This document shows, one piece after another, positions 48,069-57,200 of a stretch of DNA of 64,000 nt (positions are counted from its first letter, which is position 1; every line of letters begins with the position of its first letter). Source of the stretch: Anthracocystis setariae. Taxonomy: Eukaryota > Basidiomycota > Ustilaginomycetes > Ustilaginales > Ustilaginaceae. The position numbers and the translations under genes were made by a program. The notes beneath the pieces are model-generated. The model was not told where the DNA came from and did no database searches. It worked only from the letters and a program-made list of their open reading frames with translations. The DNA lies in assembly GCA_928724745.1 (NCBI GenBank), contig CAKMXJ010000037.1, forward strand, positions 62,001 through 126,000. Reading direction: 5' to 3'.

Positions 48069-48633
48069 GTTGTCGAACAGGATTTCTCTAGCTTGGTGGA
48101 GGAAGATGAACCAGAGGGTATAGAAGCGGCGACGAGTTGGGGATGAGAACGAATCAATCGCTTCGCTTTAATGTTTGTGGGATGGCAAGTGATCTAAAGT
48201 AAGGATGAGGGAGCAGGGAGGAGGTTGGTCGGACGATGTCCAAGAAGAGGACAAAGTCAGAAATACACCGTTGCGCTACAAACCGACTTTATACTCATGC
48301 AGCCAACAAGAAGAAAAAAAAAAAAAATGGGGACAAGGTGCAAATTTTAGGCGCTGCTGCCGCTGTGCTTTTTCGGTCTGATGCGGTTCAAGAGTTAAAT
48401 GAAAAGGGATTAATTGTGTTTGATTTTGTTTCAGGATTGTTAGACCTATTCAACATGTCCTTATTTAATTGGATCCCAGAATGACGACGCTCCACAGCGA
48501 ATGCAGGCAACACCCTAACAACGTGCTTACCTGGCGGTCCGAGCACCTTTTCGCCACTTACAACCATCCTGCCATCATCGCATCCATCTTTGCACCCTCG
48601 ACTCGGTGTGAGCGTACAAAGCTCCTGGCCATC
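48069..48633. promoter_or_regulatory. Divergent promoter, GUA1 / RING-H2 ligase
   Basis: 565 bases between the chosen starts. An A13 run lies near 48314. An upstream ATG in frame with the RING gene at 48481 would add 51 residues of non-conserved sequence. Confidence 0.45.
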
Positions 48634-50541
48634 ATGTATCCATCCAACTCGCCAGCAGGAGCACCTCAAGCTCGCACCACCAACCTCAACCAGATGGCTT
48701 ACTGTCACCAATGCAATCTCGAGATTCGTCCACTTATGACACCCGATCCCACCTGTCCGCGCTGCAACGGCTCGTTTGTTGAAATCATTGACGAGTCATC
48801 ATCATCGCATCTGTACGACGATGACGACGACGGCGATGACGACGGTGGTCCTTTGGCTGGATTGCATGGAGGCGCTTTTCCCGGATTCGTCTTTGACACA
48901 GGACAAGGTGGGCCAACCGCAGCAGGTGGTTTACCACCAATGGGTTTCGCGCGTCCAGCCGCACCATTGCAAGGAGACCTAGGTGGACTGCTCATGGCGC
49001 TTGCTCAGGCATCGGCCCGGCCTGGAAGCAGTACGAATCCACAATCACCCACCTCGCCAGCATCGCAGACCAACCAACCTTCATCCGACGGCCACCAAGA
49101 TCCATCCAATCGCACAGATGCACCACGAAACACTACGCGCGCAGGATCCACATCGTTTGGTCCCTTTGGTCTCCAGTGGAACGTTCAATACGGTTCCGGC
49201 GGCCAAGACCCGTACCTCCGATCCGCACAAGCCCATGCAGAACAAACGCAAACAGCGCAACCGCCTCCAACCCTAAGCAACTTTCTGCGATTTGCATTCG
49301 GCGGAACCGAGCCTGTCGCCTCTACGTCGTCCAACCCCGAACCCAATCCGAACGAACAGCGCCGAAGCGAGAACGACGATAACGACGACGACGATGATGG
49401 TGATGATTCATACTTGCACGACGACGGCATGGGTGGAGCGGGTGGTGCCGCTGACGGACGCGAATTCAACCACGACAATCGAGGTCGATACCACCAACCT
49501 CGGCAGTCTGTTGATGCGTCTCGGAATGCAGGCGCCACGCAGGATCTGCCGCCAGAGCTCGCGGGTCTACGCAACCTGTTCACTGGGCTGTTCGGCCAAG
49601 GTGACGCGGGCGGAGGCAGCTTACTGGACATTTTGGCGTCGGGCGCGCATGGGGGAGGCGCGAGGGGACAGTGGGGAGACTATGTACTCGGGCAGCAGGG
49701 ACTGGATGATATCATTTCGCAACTGATGGAGCAGACGCAGGGTAGCAACGCACCGCCGCCCGCCGACGAGGATGTGATCAAGCGGCTGGAGCGCTTCACA
49801 TTGGAGCAGAAGGAGAGGATCGGCAAAGCCAAGAATACCGATTGCCCGACTTGCAAGGATGATTTCCTGTGCACAGGCGCGGACGATACGACGAAGGCGG
49901 ACAAGGCGGTGGAGGATGAAAAGCAGCAGGAGGAGCTCGTTTCGATGCCATGCGGGCATATCTTTCACGAAGATTGTCTGGTGCCTTGGTTGAGGATGCA
50001 TGGAACGTGTCCGGTGTGTCGCGTGAGTATTGCCAAGCCGAGCGAGAGTGGCGAGTCTGGATTTGGTACCGATAGTGTCGACCAGAACGCAGACATCAAT
50101 GCCAACACGAACGGTAGTGGTGCTGAGGGGACTGGATCGCAACAGCGGTCGACGAATGCGTTTGCGGCATTCTTGAATCCGTTTTCTTCGGCTTCGAGGG
50201 ACGGGTTGGGAGGCGTGAGGGTGACAGAGGATGAGACGGGGATCAGGACCGAGGTTTGGCAGACGCAACCGCCGTCAAGTACAACGCTGACTTCGAGTGT
50301 GGGCAGCGCAGCCGATGGCGTGGTAAATTCGATCGTTAGCAGTCCTCCAATTGTTAGCGATCGAGAAGATTCGAGTCAAGGCTTCTTTTCCACAAGTACA
50401 GACGCCCAGCAACAAGAAAGTATGAGGGATACGCTCAGGAGAGCAGCCGAAGCCCGCCAACAGCAACAGCAACAGCAGCAGCAGCAGCAGCAGAGTAGTG
50501 GTGGGGGTCATATTTCTTTGGAACCGGACGAACTTGATTGA
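48634..50541 (+). CDS. RING-H2 E3 ubiquitin ligase (RNF115/126-like)
   Basis: 635 aa from the ATG at 48634. An N-terminal zinc ribbon (C24, C27, C41, C44: CHQC...CPRC) is followed by an Asp-rich stretch. The RING-H2 finger lies at about residues 405-475: CPTC-x..-PCGHIFHEDCLVPWLRMHGTCPVC, with an unusually long first loop rich in Lys/Glu (DDTTKADKAVEDEKQQEE). The pairing of an N-terminal CxxC zinc ribbon with a C-terminal RING-H2 is that of RNF115/RNF126 and plant RDUF-like ligases, which act on cytosolic quality-control clients. The C terminus ends in a poly-Gln run (CAG repeat, about 50459-50494). The alternative start at 48481 cannot be excluded. Confidence 0.85.
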   Translation: MYPSNSPAGAPQARTTNLNQMAYCHQCNLEIRPLMTPDPTCPRCNGSFVEIIDESSSSHLYDDDDDGDDDGGPLAGLHGGAFPGFVFDTGQGGPTAAGGLPPMGFARPAAPLQGDLGGLLMALAQASARPGSSTNPQSPTSPASQTNQPSSDGHQDPSNRTDAPRNTTRAGSTSFGPFGLQWNVQYGSGGQDPYLRSAQAHAEQTQTAQPPPTLSNFLRFAFGGTEPVASTSSNPEPNPNEQRRSENDDNDDDDDGDDSYLHDDGMGGAGGAADGREFNHDNRGRYHQPRQSVDASRNAGATQDLPPELAGLRNLFTGLFGQGDAGGGSLLDILASGAHGGGARGQWGDYVLGQQGLDDIISQLMEQTQGSNAPPPADEDVIKRLERFTLEQKERIGKAKNTDCPTCKDDFLCTGADDTTKADKAVEDEKQQEELVSMPCGHIFHEDCLVPWLRMHGTCPVCRVSIAKPSESGESGFGTDSVDQNADINANTNGSGAEGTGSQQRSTNAFAAFLNPFSSASRDGLGGVRVTEDETGIRTEVWQTQPPSSTTLTSSVGSAADGVVNSIVSSPPIVSDREDSSQGFFSTSTDAQQQESMRDTLRRAAEARQQQQQQQQQQQQSSGGGHISLEPDELD

Positions 50542-50660
50542 TGGATTGATTGATTGATTCCTCCAAAATGTATGGGCTTGCCAAATTGCAATCCATTTCA
50601 CTAGGCAGCTGGGGTTCTCGCTCAGGGTCAGAATCGGGAGAAGGAAATATGCTTTTTTAT

Positions 50661-51317
50661 TTATTCATCGTCCTGTTCTCGCTTATACGCGACCATGGCG
50701 TCAACTCTATGAACGTGAGTCGAAAAACTGCGGAGACGGACTTGTTCCGCTTGGCCTTCTTCGATGAGTCTTGCGTCCGAGTCGATCCATTCGGCGGGTG
50801 CCTGTGCATCTCGATTTGTGTAGGCTAGGATTTGAAAGGCGCACGGTTCTTCGAGGACGGGGAGGAAGGTGCAACTGGCTGTGATTTGTTTGATGATGGC
50901 TGCGATTTCGGCTTTGACCTGTGCGTCTGTTTTTTTGACTGTTGGCAGGGTTGACGAGATGGTTTCCGACGAGGGGAGTGGGGTGTTGATTACGTCGACG
51001 TCGAATTGCCATCGCTCTCGTGTTTCGCCGGTTTCTTTTTCGACAATGACGACAACGAGGCGCGTGACATCGCCGCGTTCGAGCCACACTTTGAGTTGAC
51101 CCATGGCTGTCTCGAGGTACTCTGCCAAGCCGTCATCGGTGGTAACGAGCATCTGGAGGCCATACTTTTTGACGGTTTTGAAGTCGTCCGGTGGGTAGAT
51201 GTTGCGTTGGTACAGGATGGATTGGACGGAAAAGTTGAAAAACTCATGCACGAGTGCGGTGGATCCTTTGAGCGTGAGGTGAGTACGTGTTGCTGCTGTT
51301 GCCTGTGCTGTGGCCAT
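50661..51317 (-). CDS. MAD2: Spindle assembly checkpoint protein Mad2 (HORMA domain)
   Basis: 218 aa, close to the 196-205 aa of yeast and human Mad2. The HORMA fold is intact: LKGSTALVHEFFNFSVQSILYQRNIYP, YGLQMLVTTDDGLAEYL, LVVVIVEKETGETRERWQFDV, and the C-terminal safety-belt segment SFSTHVHRVDAMVAYK. Mad2 changes from open to closed form on Mad1 at unattached kinetochores and then binds Cdc20 to block the APC/C. Rev7 is the nearest relative but differs in the safety belt. It is convergent with the RING gene (119 bp gap) and lies 5.6 kb from BUB3. Confidence 0.93.
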   Translation of the reverse strand: MATAQATAATRTHLTLKGSTALVHEFFNFSVQSILYQRNIYPPDDFKTVKKYGLQMLVTTDDGLAEYLETAMGQLKVWLERGDVTRLVVVIVEKETGETRERWQFDVDVINTPLPSSETISSTLPTVKKTDAQVKAEIAAIIKQITASCTFLPVLEEPCAFQILAYTNRDAQAPAEWIDSDARLIEEGQAEQVRLRSFSTHVHRVDAMVAYKREQDDE

Positions 51318-51617
51318 GGTGGGCTATGTATAGTAGGGTGGAGACAGTTTGACGTTGATTCGTGATGCAGATCAAGGTGACTTTGGGCTTGAATTTCTCT
51401 GCGTTGTTGTACGAGTGTATGATGCGTGAGATGTATGGTGCTGTGTTGCTTGGCAGATGGATGGTAGGAAAGAGTGGGATTCGCCAAGCGCAACAATGAT
51501 GATGATGATGGTGGTGGTGGTGGTGGTGGTAAGATCAACACTACTACTGCGCGCTGAATCCTCGAAAAGTAACACTCTCTCGGTTGGCGGCTGCTTTCCG
51601 GCCGTATCGATTGATTG

Positions 51618-51642
51618 TTGGCTTGGCTTGGCTTGGCTTGGC
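51618..51642. repeat. (TTGGC)5 tandem pentanucleotide
   Basis: Five perfect TTGGC copies in the MAD2 upstream region. Confidence 0.95.
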
Positions 51643-52104
51643 TCGTGTCGCACTCATCTGATCACGTGTGGGCTGAGTGGCAAAATGTGAAAATTGCATG
51701 TTATTGTTACACCGTTACTACTGTACTTTTTCACAATAATATCAAAAACCATGACAAAGGTCAAGATGCTGTTTGCTGTTTGCTGTTGTTTGCTTGGCTA
51801 TGTGCGCAGATGCCAAACCCTAAACAGGCTCAGACTCGAACTGCCAAAGCTATCATACCGTCCTCTGATGGCAATCACAATGCGCACCCAAAATGTGCTC
51901 TGTCACTCGCACCAACAAGGTACAAGTCGGTAGCAAGCAAAAGCGTTGATCGAGTCCGGATAACACGGGCATTACATTCGCCATGTCAGTTGACATCCCG
52001 CTGCCCTCGGCAAGTCAATCAATCGTCTGTCGCTTTGCTTTGCCTTCGGAGTTGAATCACCAAACATGGACCCTGCTGCACCACAGTACTGAACCGCTGT
52101 TGTT

Positions 52105-52134
52105 GTACAGTACAGTACAGTACAGTACAGTACA
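52105..52134. repeat. (GTACA)6 tandem pentanucleotide
   Basis: Six perfect GTACA copies, same word family as (AGTAC)5 at 12046. Confidence 0.95.
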
Positions 52135-52448
52135 TGGCTTGACCACGCATCATGAAAGCTCATCTAGGACTGTGGATTCGAACCATCGCTTGCTGGGTGC
52201 CATTGGTGTGGCGTGTTGAGATATGAAGTGCGAAACAGAGAAAGCAAGCAAACGTCGCAATCGCCAGCAATCAAAGAGCGGCTGAAAGAAGAAGCTCTTG
52301 TTTTGTGCCACAGAGACACATTGCAGACAGGTGTCCTTCTTCAGCTTCAGCTTCGGCAAAACCTGTGTGACACGCCAGAGCTCACCGTCACATCCTCTGC
52401 TGCTTTTGTTCTTGCACGCAACCGTGCGCACCCTCCTCGTCTTGGCCC

Positions 52449-52457
52449 TTTATATTC
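52449..52457 (+). promoter_or_regulatory. TATA-like box TTTATATTC
   Basis: Lies 143-151 bases before the aldehyde dehydrogenase ATG and about 55 bases before the CCACAT array. Positional inference. Confidence 0.35.
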
Positions 52458-52510
52458 AGCCAGCACCCCTTCGCCACCTTTGCGTTTGCCCCATCTAGTT
52501 CCTTACCAGC

Positions 52511-52566
52511 CCACATCCACATCCACATCCACATCCACATCCACATCCACATCCACATCCACATCC
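52511..52566. repeat. (CCACAT)9 hexanucleotide array in the aldehyde dehydrogenase leader
   Basis: About nine hexamer copies ending 33 bases before the ATG at 52600 and about 60 bases after a TATA-like box, so probably transcribed. Confidence 0.9.
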
Positions 52567-52599
52567 ATTTCCACTCTCTTTCTGTCATCCTTCCTCAAA

Positions 52600-54132
52600 A
52601 TGACCGAGTCCGTCAACTTTATCAACCACTCCACCCTCCCTTGCATCATCGACAATCAACCCTACACCACCTTGCACACCTATGCCGTCTATCGCACTGA
52701 CCAACACGCCACTGCCGCCGATCACGCCTCGCGCGATGTAGTCCACAACGTCCACGCCATCTCTGTCGCCGATGCCAACGTCGCTGTCGACGCTGCTGCC
52801 GCCGCGTTCCCCGCATGGAAGGCAACCCCGGTTTCACGTCGACGCGAAATCATCCTCAAGGCCGCCCAACTCTTGATGGAACGCGTGCCCGAGTACGCCG
52901 CCAACACCATGCACGAGACCGTTCTCAGTCGAGGCATGGCCGGATTCGAACTCGCCGTACTTTCCACCGGTCACCTTCAAAGTGCGGCCGAGAGCATGAC
53001 GCATGCGCTCAAAAGCGAGGTGCTACCCCCTGGAGACGATGGTGCCTTGAAGATTGTCAAGCGCGAGCCATTTGGCGTGGTGCTTGGAATCGCTCCTTGG
53101 AATGCGCCTTTTATTCTGGGTCTTCGTTCGGTTCTGTATGCGATCGCTGCTGGTAATACGGCGGTGTTGAAGTCGTCCGAGTTCGCTCCCCGCGTTCACC
53201 TGTCGGTGGCACAGGTGCTGATCGATGCTGGTTTGCCCAAGGGTGTGTTGAATGTAGTCCATGTTGACCCACAGCATGCTGCCGAGGTGACCGAAGCGCT
53301 CATCTCGCATCCCAAAGTGCGCAAGGTCAACTTCACCGGCTCCACCCGTGTCGGCAGGATCATCGCCACCACCGCTGCCAAACACCTCAAACCCGTCGTA
53401 CTCGAACTCGGTGGAAAAGCACCGCTCATCATCCTCCAAGATGCCGACCTCGACCTGGCCGCCAACGGAATCCTCTTTGGAGGCTATCTCAACTCGAACC
53501 AAATCTGCATGGCCGTCAACAACATCATCGTTCACGAATCCATCGCCGCGCAACTCGAGCAAACGCTCACCACGCTCTTTGAGCAACACCGCGATATCTT
53601 TACGGCCAAGCTGGCGCAGGGCATGGAGGACAAGCATGCGCTGCGATCGCTGTTCACCGCGGCGTCGGCGGATCGTCTCAAGCAGTTGTATGACGATGCG
53701 GTTAGTAAAGGGGCTAAAGTGGTGGTGGGGCAGGCTGGATTTCAAGGTGCATTGGTTCAACCTATTGTGATAGGTCCCGTGGATGAGAGGATGCAGATCT
53801 ACTCGGACGAAACTTTTGGCCCAGTGCTCTCGCTGATGACGTTTTCCTCGATCGATCAGGCGATCAATATGGCAAATTCCTCAGATTACGGTCTAGCCGC
53901 ATCCATCTACACGCGCAATCAGAAACTTGGCCTAGAATTGGCAGATAGCATCGACGCAGGTCAGGTTCACGTAAACGCCCAACCCGTCCACGACGACCCC
54001 TCCATGCCCCACGGCGGTTGGAAGAACTCAGGCTACGGAAGGTTCAATGGAATCGAAGGAATTAGAGAGTTCACCCAGACCAAAGGCATCACCGTTCAGC
54101 AGGGTCATCCAACTCCCTTCCAGTTTGTCTAG
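52600..54132 (+). CDS. NAD(P)+-dependent aldehyde dehydrogenase (salicylaldehyde/vanillin dehydrogenase-like)
   Basis: 510 aa, family-typical length. Substrate pocket Asn lies in APWNAPF, the general base is E269 in LELGGKAP, the nucleophile is C303 in SNQIC, and the cofactor motif FTGSTRVG is intact. The C-terminal block (HDDPSMPHGGWKNSGYGRFNG) resembles bacterial and fungal aromatic aldehyde dehydrogenases of the salicylaldehyde/vanillin group, so oxidation of an aromatic aldehyde to the acid is likely, but the substrate is not proven. The Met at 52600 was chosen because the upstream frame runs through the CCACAT array. Its 3' end converges with the zinc-cluster regulator gene. Confidence 0.88.
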   Translation: MTESVNFINHSTLPCIIDNQPYTTLHTYAVYRTDQHATAADHASRDVVHNVHAISVADANVAVDAAAAAFPAWKATPVSRRREIILKAAQLLMERVPEYAANTMHETVLSRGMAGFELAVLSTGHLQSAAESMTHALKSEVLPPGDDGALKIVKREPFGVVLGIAPWNAPFILGLRSVLYAIAAGNTAVLKSSEFAPRVHLSVAQVLIDAGLPKGVLNVVHVDPQHAAEVTEALISHPKVRKVNFTGSTRVGRIIATTAAKHLKPVVLELGGKAPLIILQDADLDLAANGILFGGYLNSNQICMAVNNIIVHESIAAQLEQTLTTLFEQHRDIFTAKLAQGMEDKHALRSLFTAASADRLKQLYDDAVSKGAKVVVGQAGFQGALVQPIVIGPVDERMQIYSDETFGPVLSLMTFSSIDQAINMANSSDYGLAASIYTRNQKLGLELADSIDAGQVHVNAQPVHDDPSMPHGGWKNSGYGRFNGIEGIREFTQTKGITVQQGHPTPFQFV

Positions 54133-54208
54133 TGTCCACAATAACTAAGGTACAATAGGCAGATCTTATCCCCCAATATCTATGTTCCAAATACAATTAA
54201 ATTCCCGT

Positions 54209-57200
54209 TCATCCATCCAAGAAACGTAGTAACATGCGTAGAGTTTCGTCTGCATTGTTCGCCGCTGAGCAGCTCGATGGCTGAGTCGAGTTCGGCATCG
54301 GCGTCGAGTTACCGTTACCGTTACCGTTGGTGCTAGGAGCGCCAAACATGAGGTTGTTCCATGCCGGGGTGGGCCACGAAACCGCCGCATCGATGCCGAT
54401 CGCCACCCCACCGCTGCCGCTGCTTTCGCTAACCACATTCGCTGGCACACTCGCACCAGCAGCAGCGGTGGCCATGGTATCCAACCCCTGGCGTTGCAGG
54501 CTCTCTGCCACACCACCGTGAAGGAACAGGTTAGGTTCCGTGGTCTGTGTGGTCGCAAGATTGTCGCCATTCAACCATCGGCTATTGATTTGCGGAGCGA
54601 TGCTGTTCTGGCTAGTGCCACCGCCCGAGTAGAACAGATCCGTGTTTTGCGACAGTAAAGTAAAGTTGGTGAATTGCGAAAAGCCATTATTGAGACCTTG
54701 CGCTCCACTCGCCGTCGCCGTCGATCCACCATTTGCACTGCCAGCTTCATTGAGTACAACGTCAGCAAACATCTGCTTCGGTTGCCCTTGTGTACCGGAT
54801 GGCGTCCCACCGCGTGTGCCTGTACCGCCGTTTGTGCTAGCACCAACACCTGCTTGAGCATCTTCAGCATTCACCTGTCCCGCAAAAGGACGGTTCCTGG
54901 AGGGAGGCGCATTCTTGGGTCTTAACAGCGAGTCAAGATAGTTGGCAATGTGAAGCACCGTATCGTCTCGAGTAATACTGGCTTTGCGGAACGCAGCGAT
55001 CGTCTGATCGATCAGCTCAATGTTGGACTTGAGGTAGCCAGGTCCAAGCGGAGGCTGAGATCTCACAGTAGCTAAACTGCAGAGCAACACGGCCGCGTGC
55101 GTCGTCTGCATCACGGTCGAGTCGGGCGATGCAAGCAGAAACTTTTCAGGGAACGCGCAAATCGCCTCCAGAACACCGCGTGCACCTTCAACGCACGGCC
55201 AAAAGGCGGGCATAGCCATCAAGTTGACGACGCCTGGCTCCAGACCCAGCTGCGATTTTGTCGAAGAGGTTTCGGCACGATCGTCTGTACCGCGCGTAGC
55301 CGAGCGGCGATTGTGGTTGCGAACCATCTCCTGATGAGCTGCCATCGCAGCCTGCCTGAGACTGGATTTGAGCACGAGAGACGAGACGTACGTCTTGATA
55401 TTGTCTTTCCACATCTTGAGCGAGAGCCGCTGACATTTGCGCCGGTAGGCAGCTTCGTCAAGATGTCGACGTTCGTCGTCGATATCCTCGTACGTGTCTT
55501 CGCGCAAACCGATCGCTTCATGCCAACGTGCATTCCATTCGTCCAGATCTGCCAAGAACGCAGGCATCATGACACTGGGACCGTCGGATGTAGCCGAAGT
55601 GAGTGCTTCGATGCGGTCGTAAAGATCGACGTACTTGGCCTGGATGCGACGGATGTCGGCCGAGGCACAGACAAAAGCGTCCGTGGGAATAGAGCCTGCT
55701 TGCTTCCACCACGTCTGGCAGCGGCGGATGAGCACGTTGTCGGCCGAAATTGAGTGGGTGGTGATCTTGTTCGAGATCTGCTGCGACTTGTCCTGCACAA
55801 ACAGCATCAGGAAGGTTCGTTGCCGGTTGCGGAAGCGTCTTTGGACCGCTTCATAGCGCTGCTGGCCGACGTGATCGAGGTTCGAGTCGGTGGGCTTGAC
55901 GCAATTGGGCATCTCGGCATGAAGTTGGATGTCCATGGCAAGACGAAAAGCAAAACCAACTTGGATGACACTGAGACCATCGTCGAGAGGCTTCCAGCTC
56001 GCCATGATGAAAAAGGCCTGGCAACAAAGAACCGAGCGATCGCCATCGACAAACGCTTTGGCGACGTGTTTGCGGGCCTGCTGATGGATCCGACAGCGAA
56101 CCTGACGGGCATACTCGTCGGCTGCTTCGGAGCTACGGTCGTTGATGGGGTCGGCGTAGGCAATGTCCCATTCGGCGGGGTCGACTTGCTGACGGCGCTC
56201 TTCTCGTACAATGAGGTGGTGAGCGGTGGGTCGGGTCGAGTATCTGGATGCGACGTACATGATGACTGTGTAGAGGAAAGAAGAGCGCTTTCGGACAAAG
56301 TCGTGCGTGTGCAGCTGTGGATCAAAGACGCCGCTGATGATGTTGCAGCAGCGCATGTAGTGGTCGAACAGGGCACGAGCTGCAGGCTCGGTCAAGATAC
56401 CTTCGGTGATGGGGTCGTCGGGTTGCTGCTGAGCACGCTGAGCTGTTTCTTGCGGATTGAATTGCTCTAGCATGGTGCTGGGCGTACCGTAATCGGGTTG
56501 TTCCGAGACTTCGAAAGGCTTAAGCATGATGCGCAGCGTGAGCGGTTGCTCTGCGATGAGCTCAAAGCTTTCATTAACAGCATTGGTATCGGCGGTGGTG
56601 GCAGCGGCAGGCGTCAAAGGCGTGCCCACCTGGCTATCGCTATCATCTTGGTCGCCTTGAACCGTGCTGATCTCATTGTTGGTGACCAGAGTGTAGGGTG
56701 CGCCTCGTCTCCGGTCCAAAGAGCGCATGGCTTGCTGCATGGCTGCCGTCATACGCCGGACATCAACGCCGTACAGATTTTCTGGGTCGAGAGCATCGCG
56801 ACTCAAGTTCGGTGCAGATGCGCGCTGCTTCTTGGAGAAGAAGGCGGAAAAGGGCGACTCGACGCCATTTGGATCGGTTTCGATGGTCTGGTAGGCATCC
56901 TGGTAGGCAAGGGCACCTGAGTCGCTACGATGAGACAGAGCAGCAAAGATACCATCAGCGGCTGAGCTCCAACGCACACCGGGAGACTTGGCAGGTGTCT
57001 TGGGACTAGCAACTGCGGCATTGAGGGAGTGGGTGATGATGGATGGTTTGCGGCTGGGCGTCGGGTCACGCCGGGGGAGGGGAGCTGCGTTGCTTGCAGA
57101 AGCAGCTTCGGCGAGAAGCGTCAGATCGCGACCCTGAAGCTTACTTTTTGGCTTTCTGCCTCGTTTGTGCTGGACAAAGAGACACTCGAAATTGAATCTG

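Larger units (their letters stand above)
51318..52599. promoter_or_regulatory. Divergent promoter, MAD2 / aldehyde dehydrogenase
   Basis: 1.28 kb. Contains GGT/GAT triplet runs at about 51497-51530, (TTGGC)5 at 51618-51642, (GTACA)6 at 52105-52134, a TTTATATTC box at 52449-52457 and the CCACAT array. No credible gene; a tRNA-like T-loop word at 52174-52184 was examined and rejected. Confidence 0.5.

Noticed and set aside
46344..48146. 600-codon plus-strand frame opposite GUA1
   Set aside because: Antisense shadow of a highly conserved GMP synthase; no family similarity.
48481..48633. Longer N terminus for the RING ligase from the ATG at 48481
   Set aside because: The 51 added residues are not conserved-looking, and the zinc ribbon follows closely after the ATG at 48634; kept as an alternative only.
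52174..52184. GGATTCGAACC, like the T-loop of a tRNA read in reverse
   Set aside because: The flanking bases do not form a five-pair T stem, and no acceptor, D or anticodon stems can be built around it.
52511..52566. Regular hexamer array considered as CRISPR-like or protein-coding repeat
   Set aside because: There are no spacers, the host is a eukaryote, and it lies between a TATA-like box and an ATG, so a simple leader microsatellite is the better reading.
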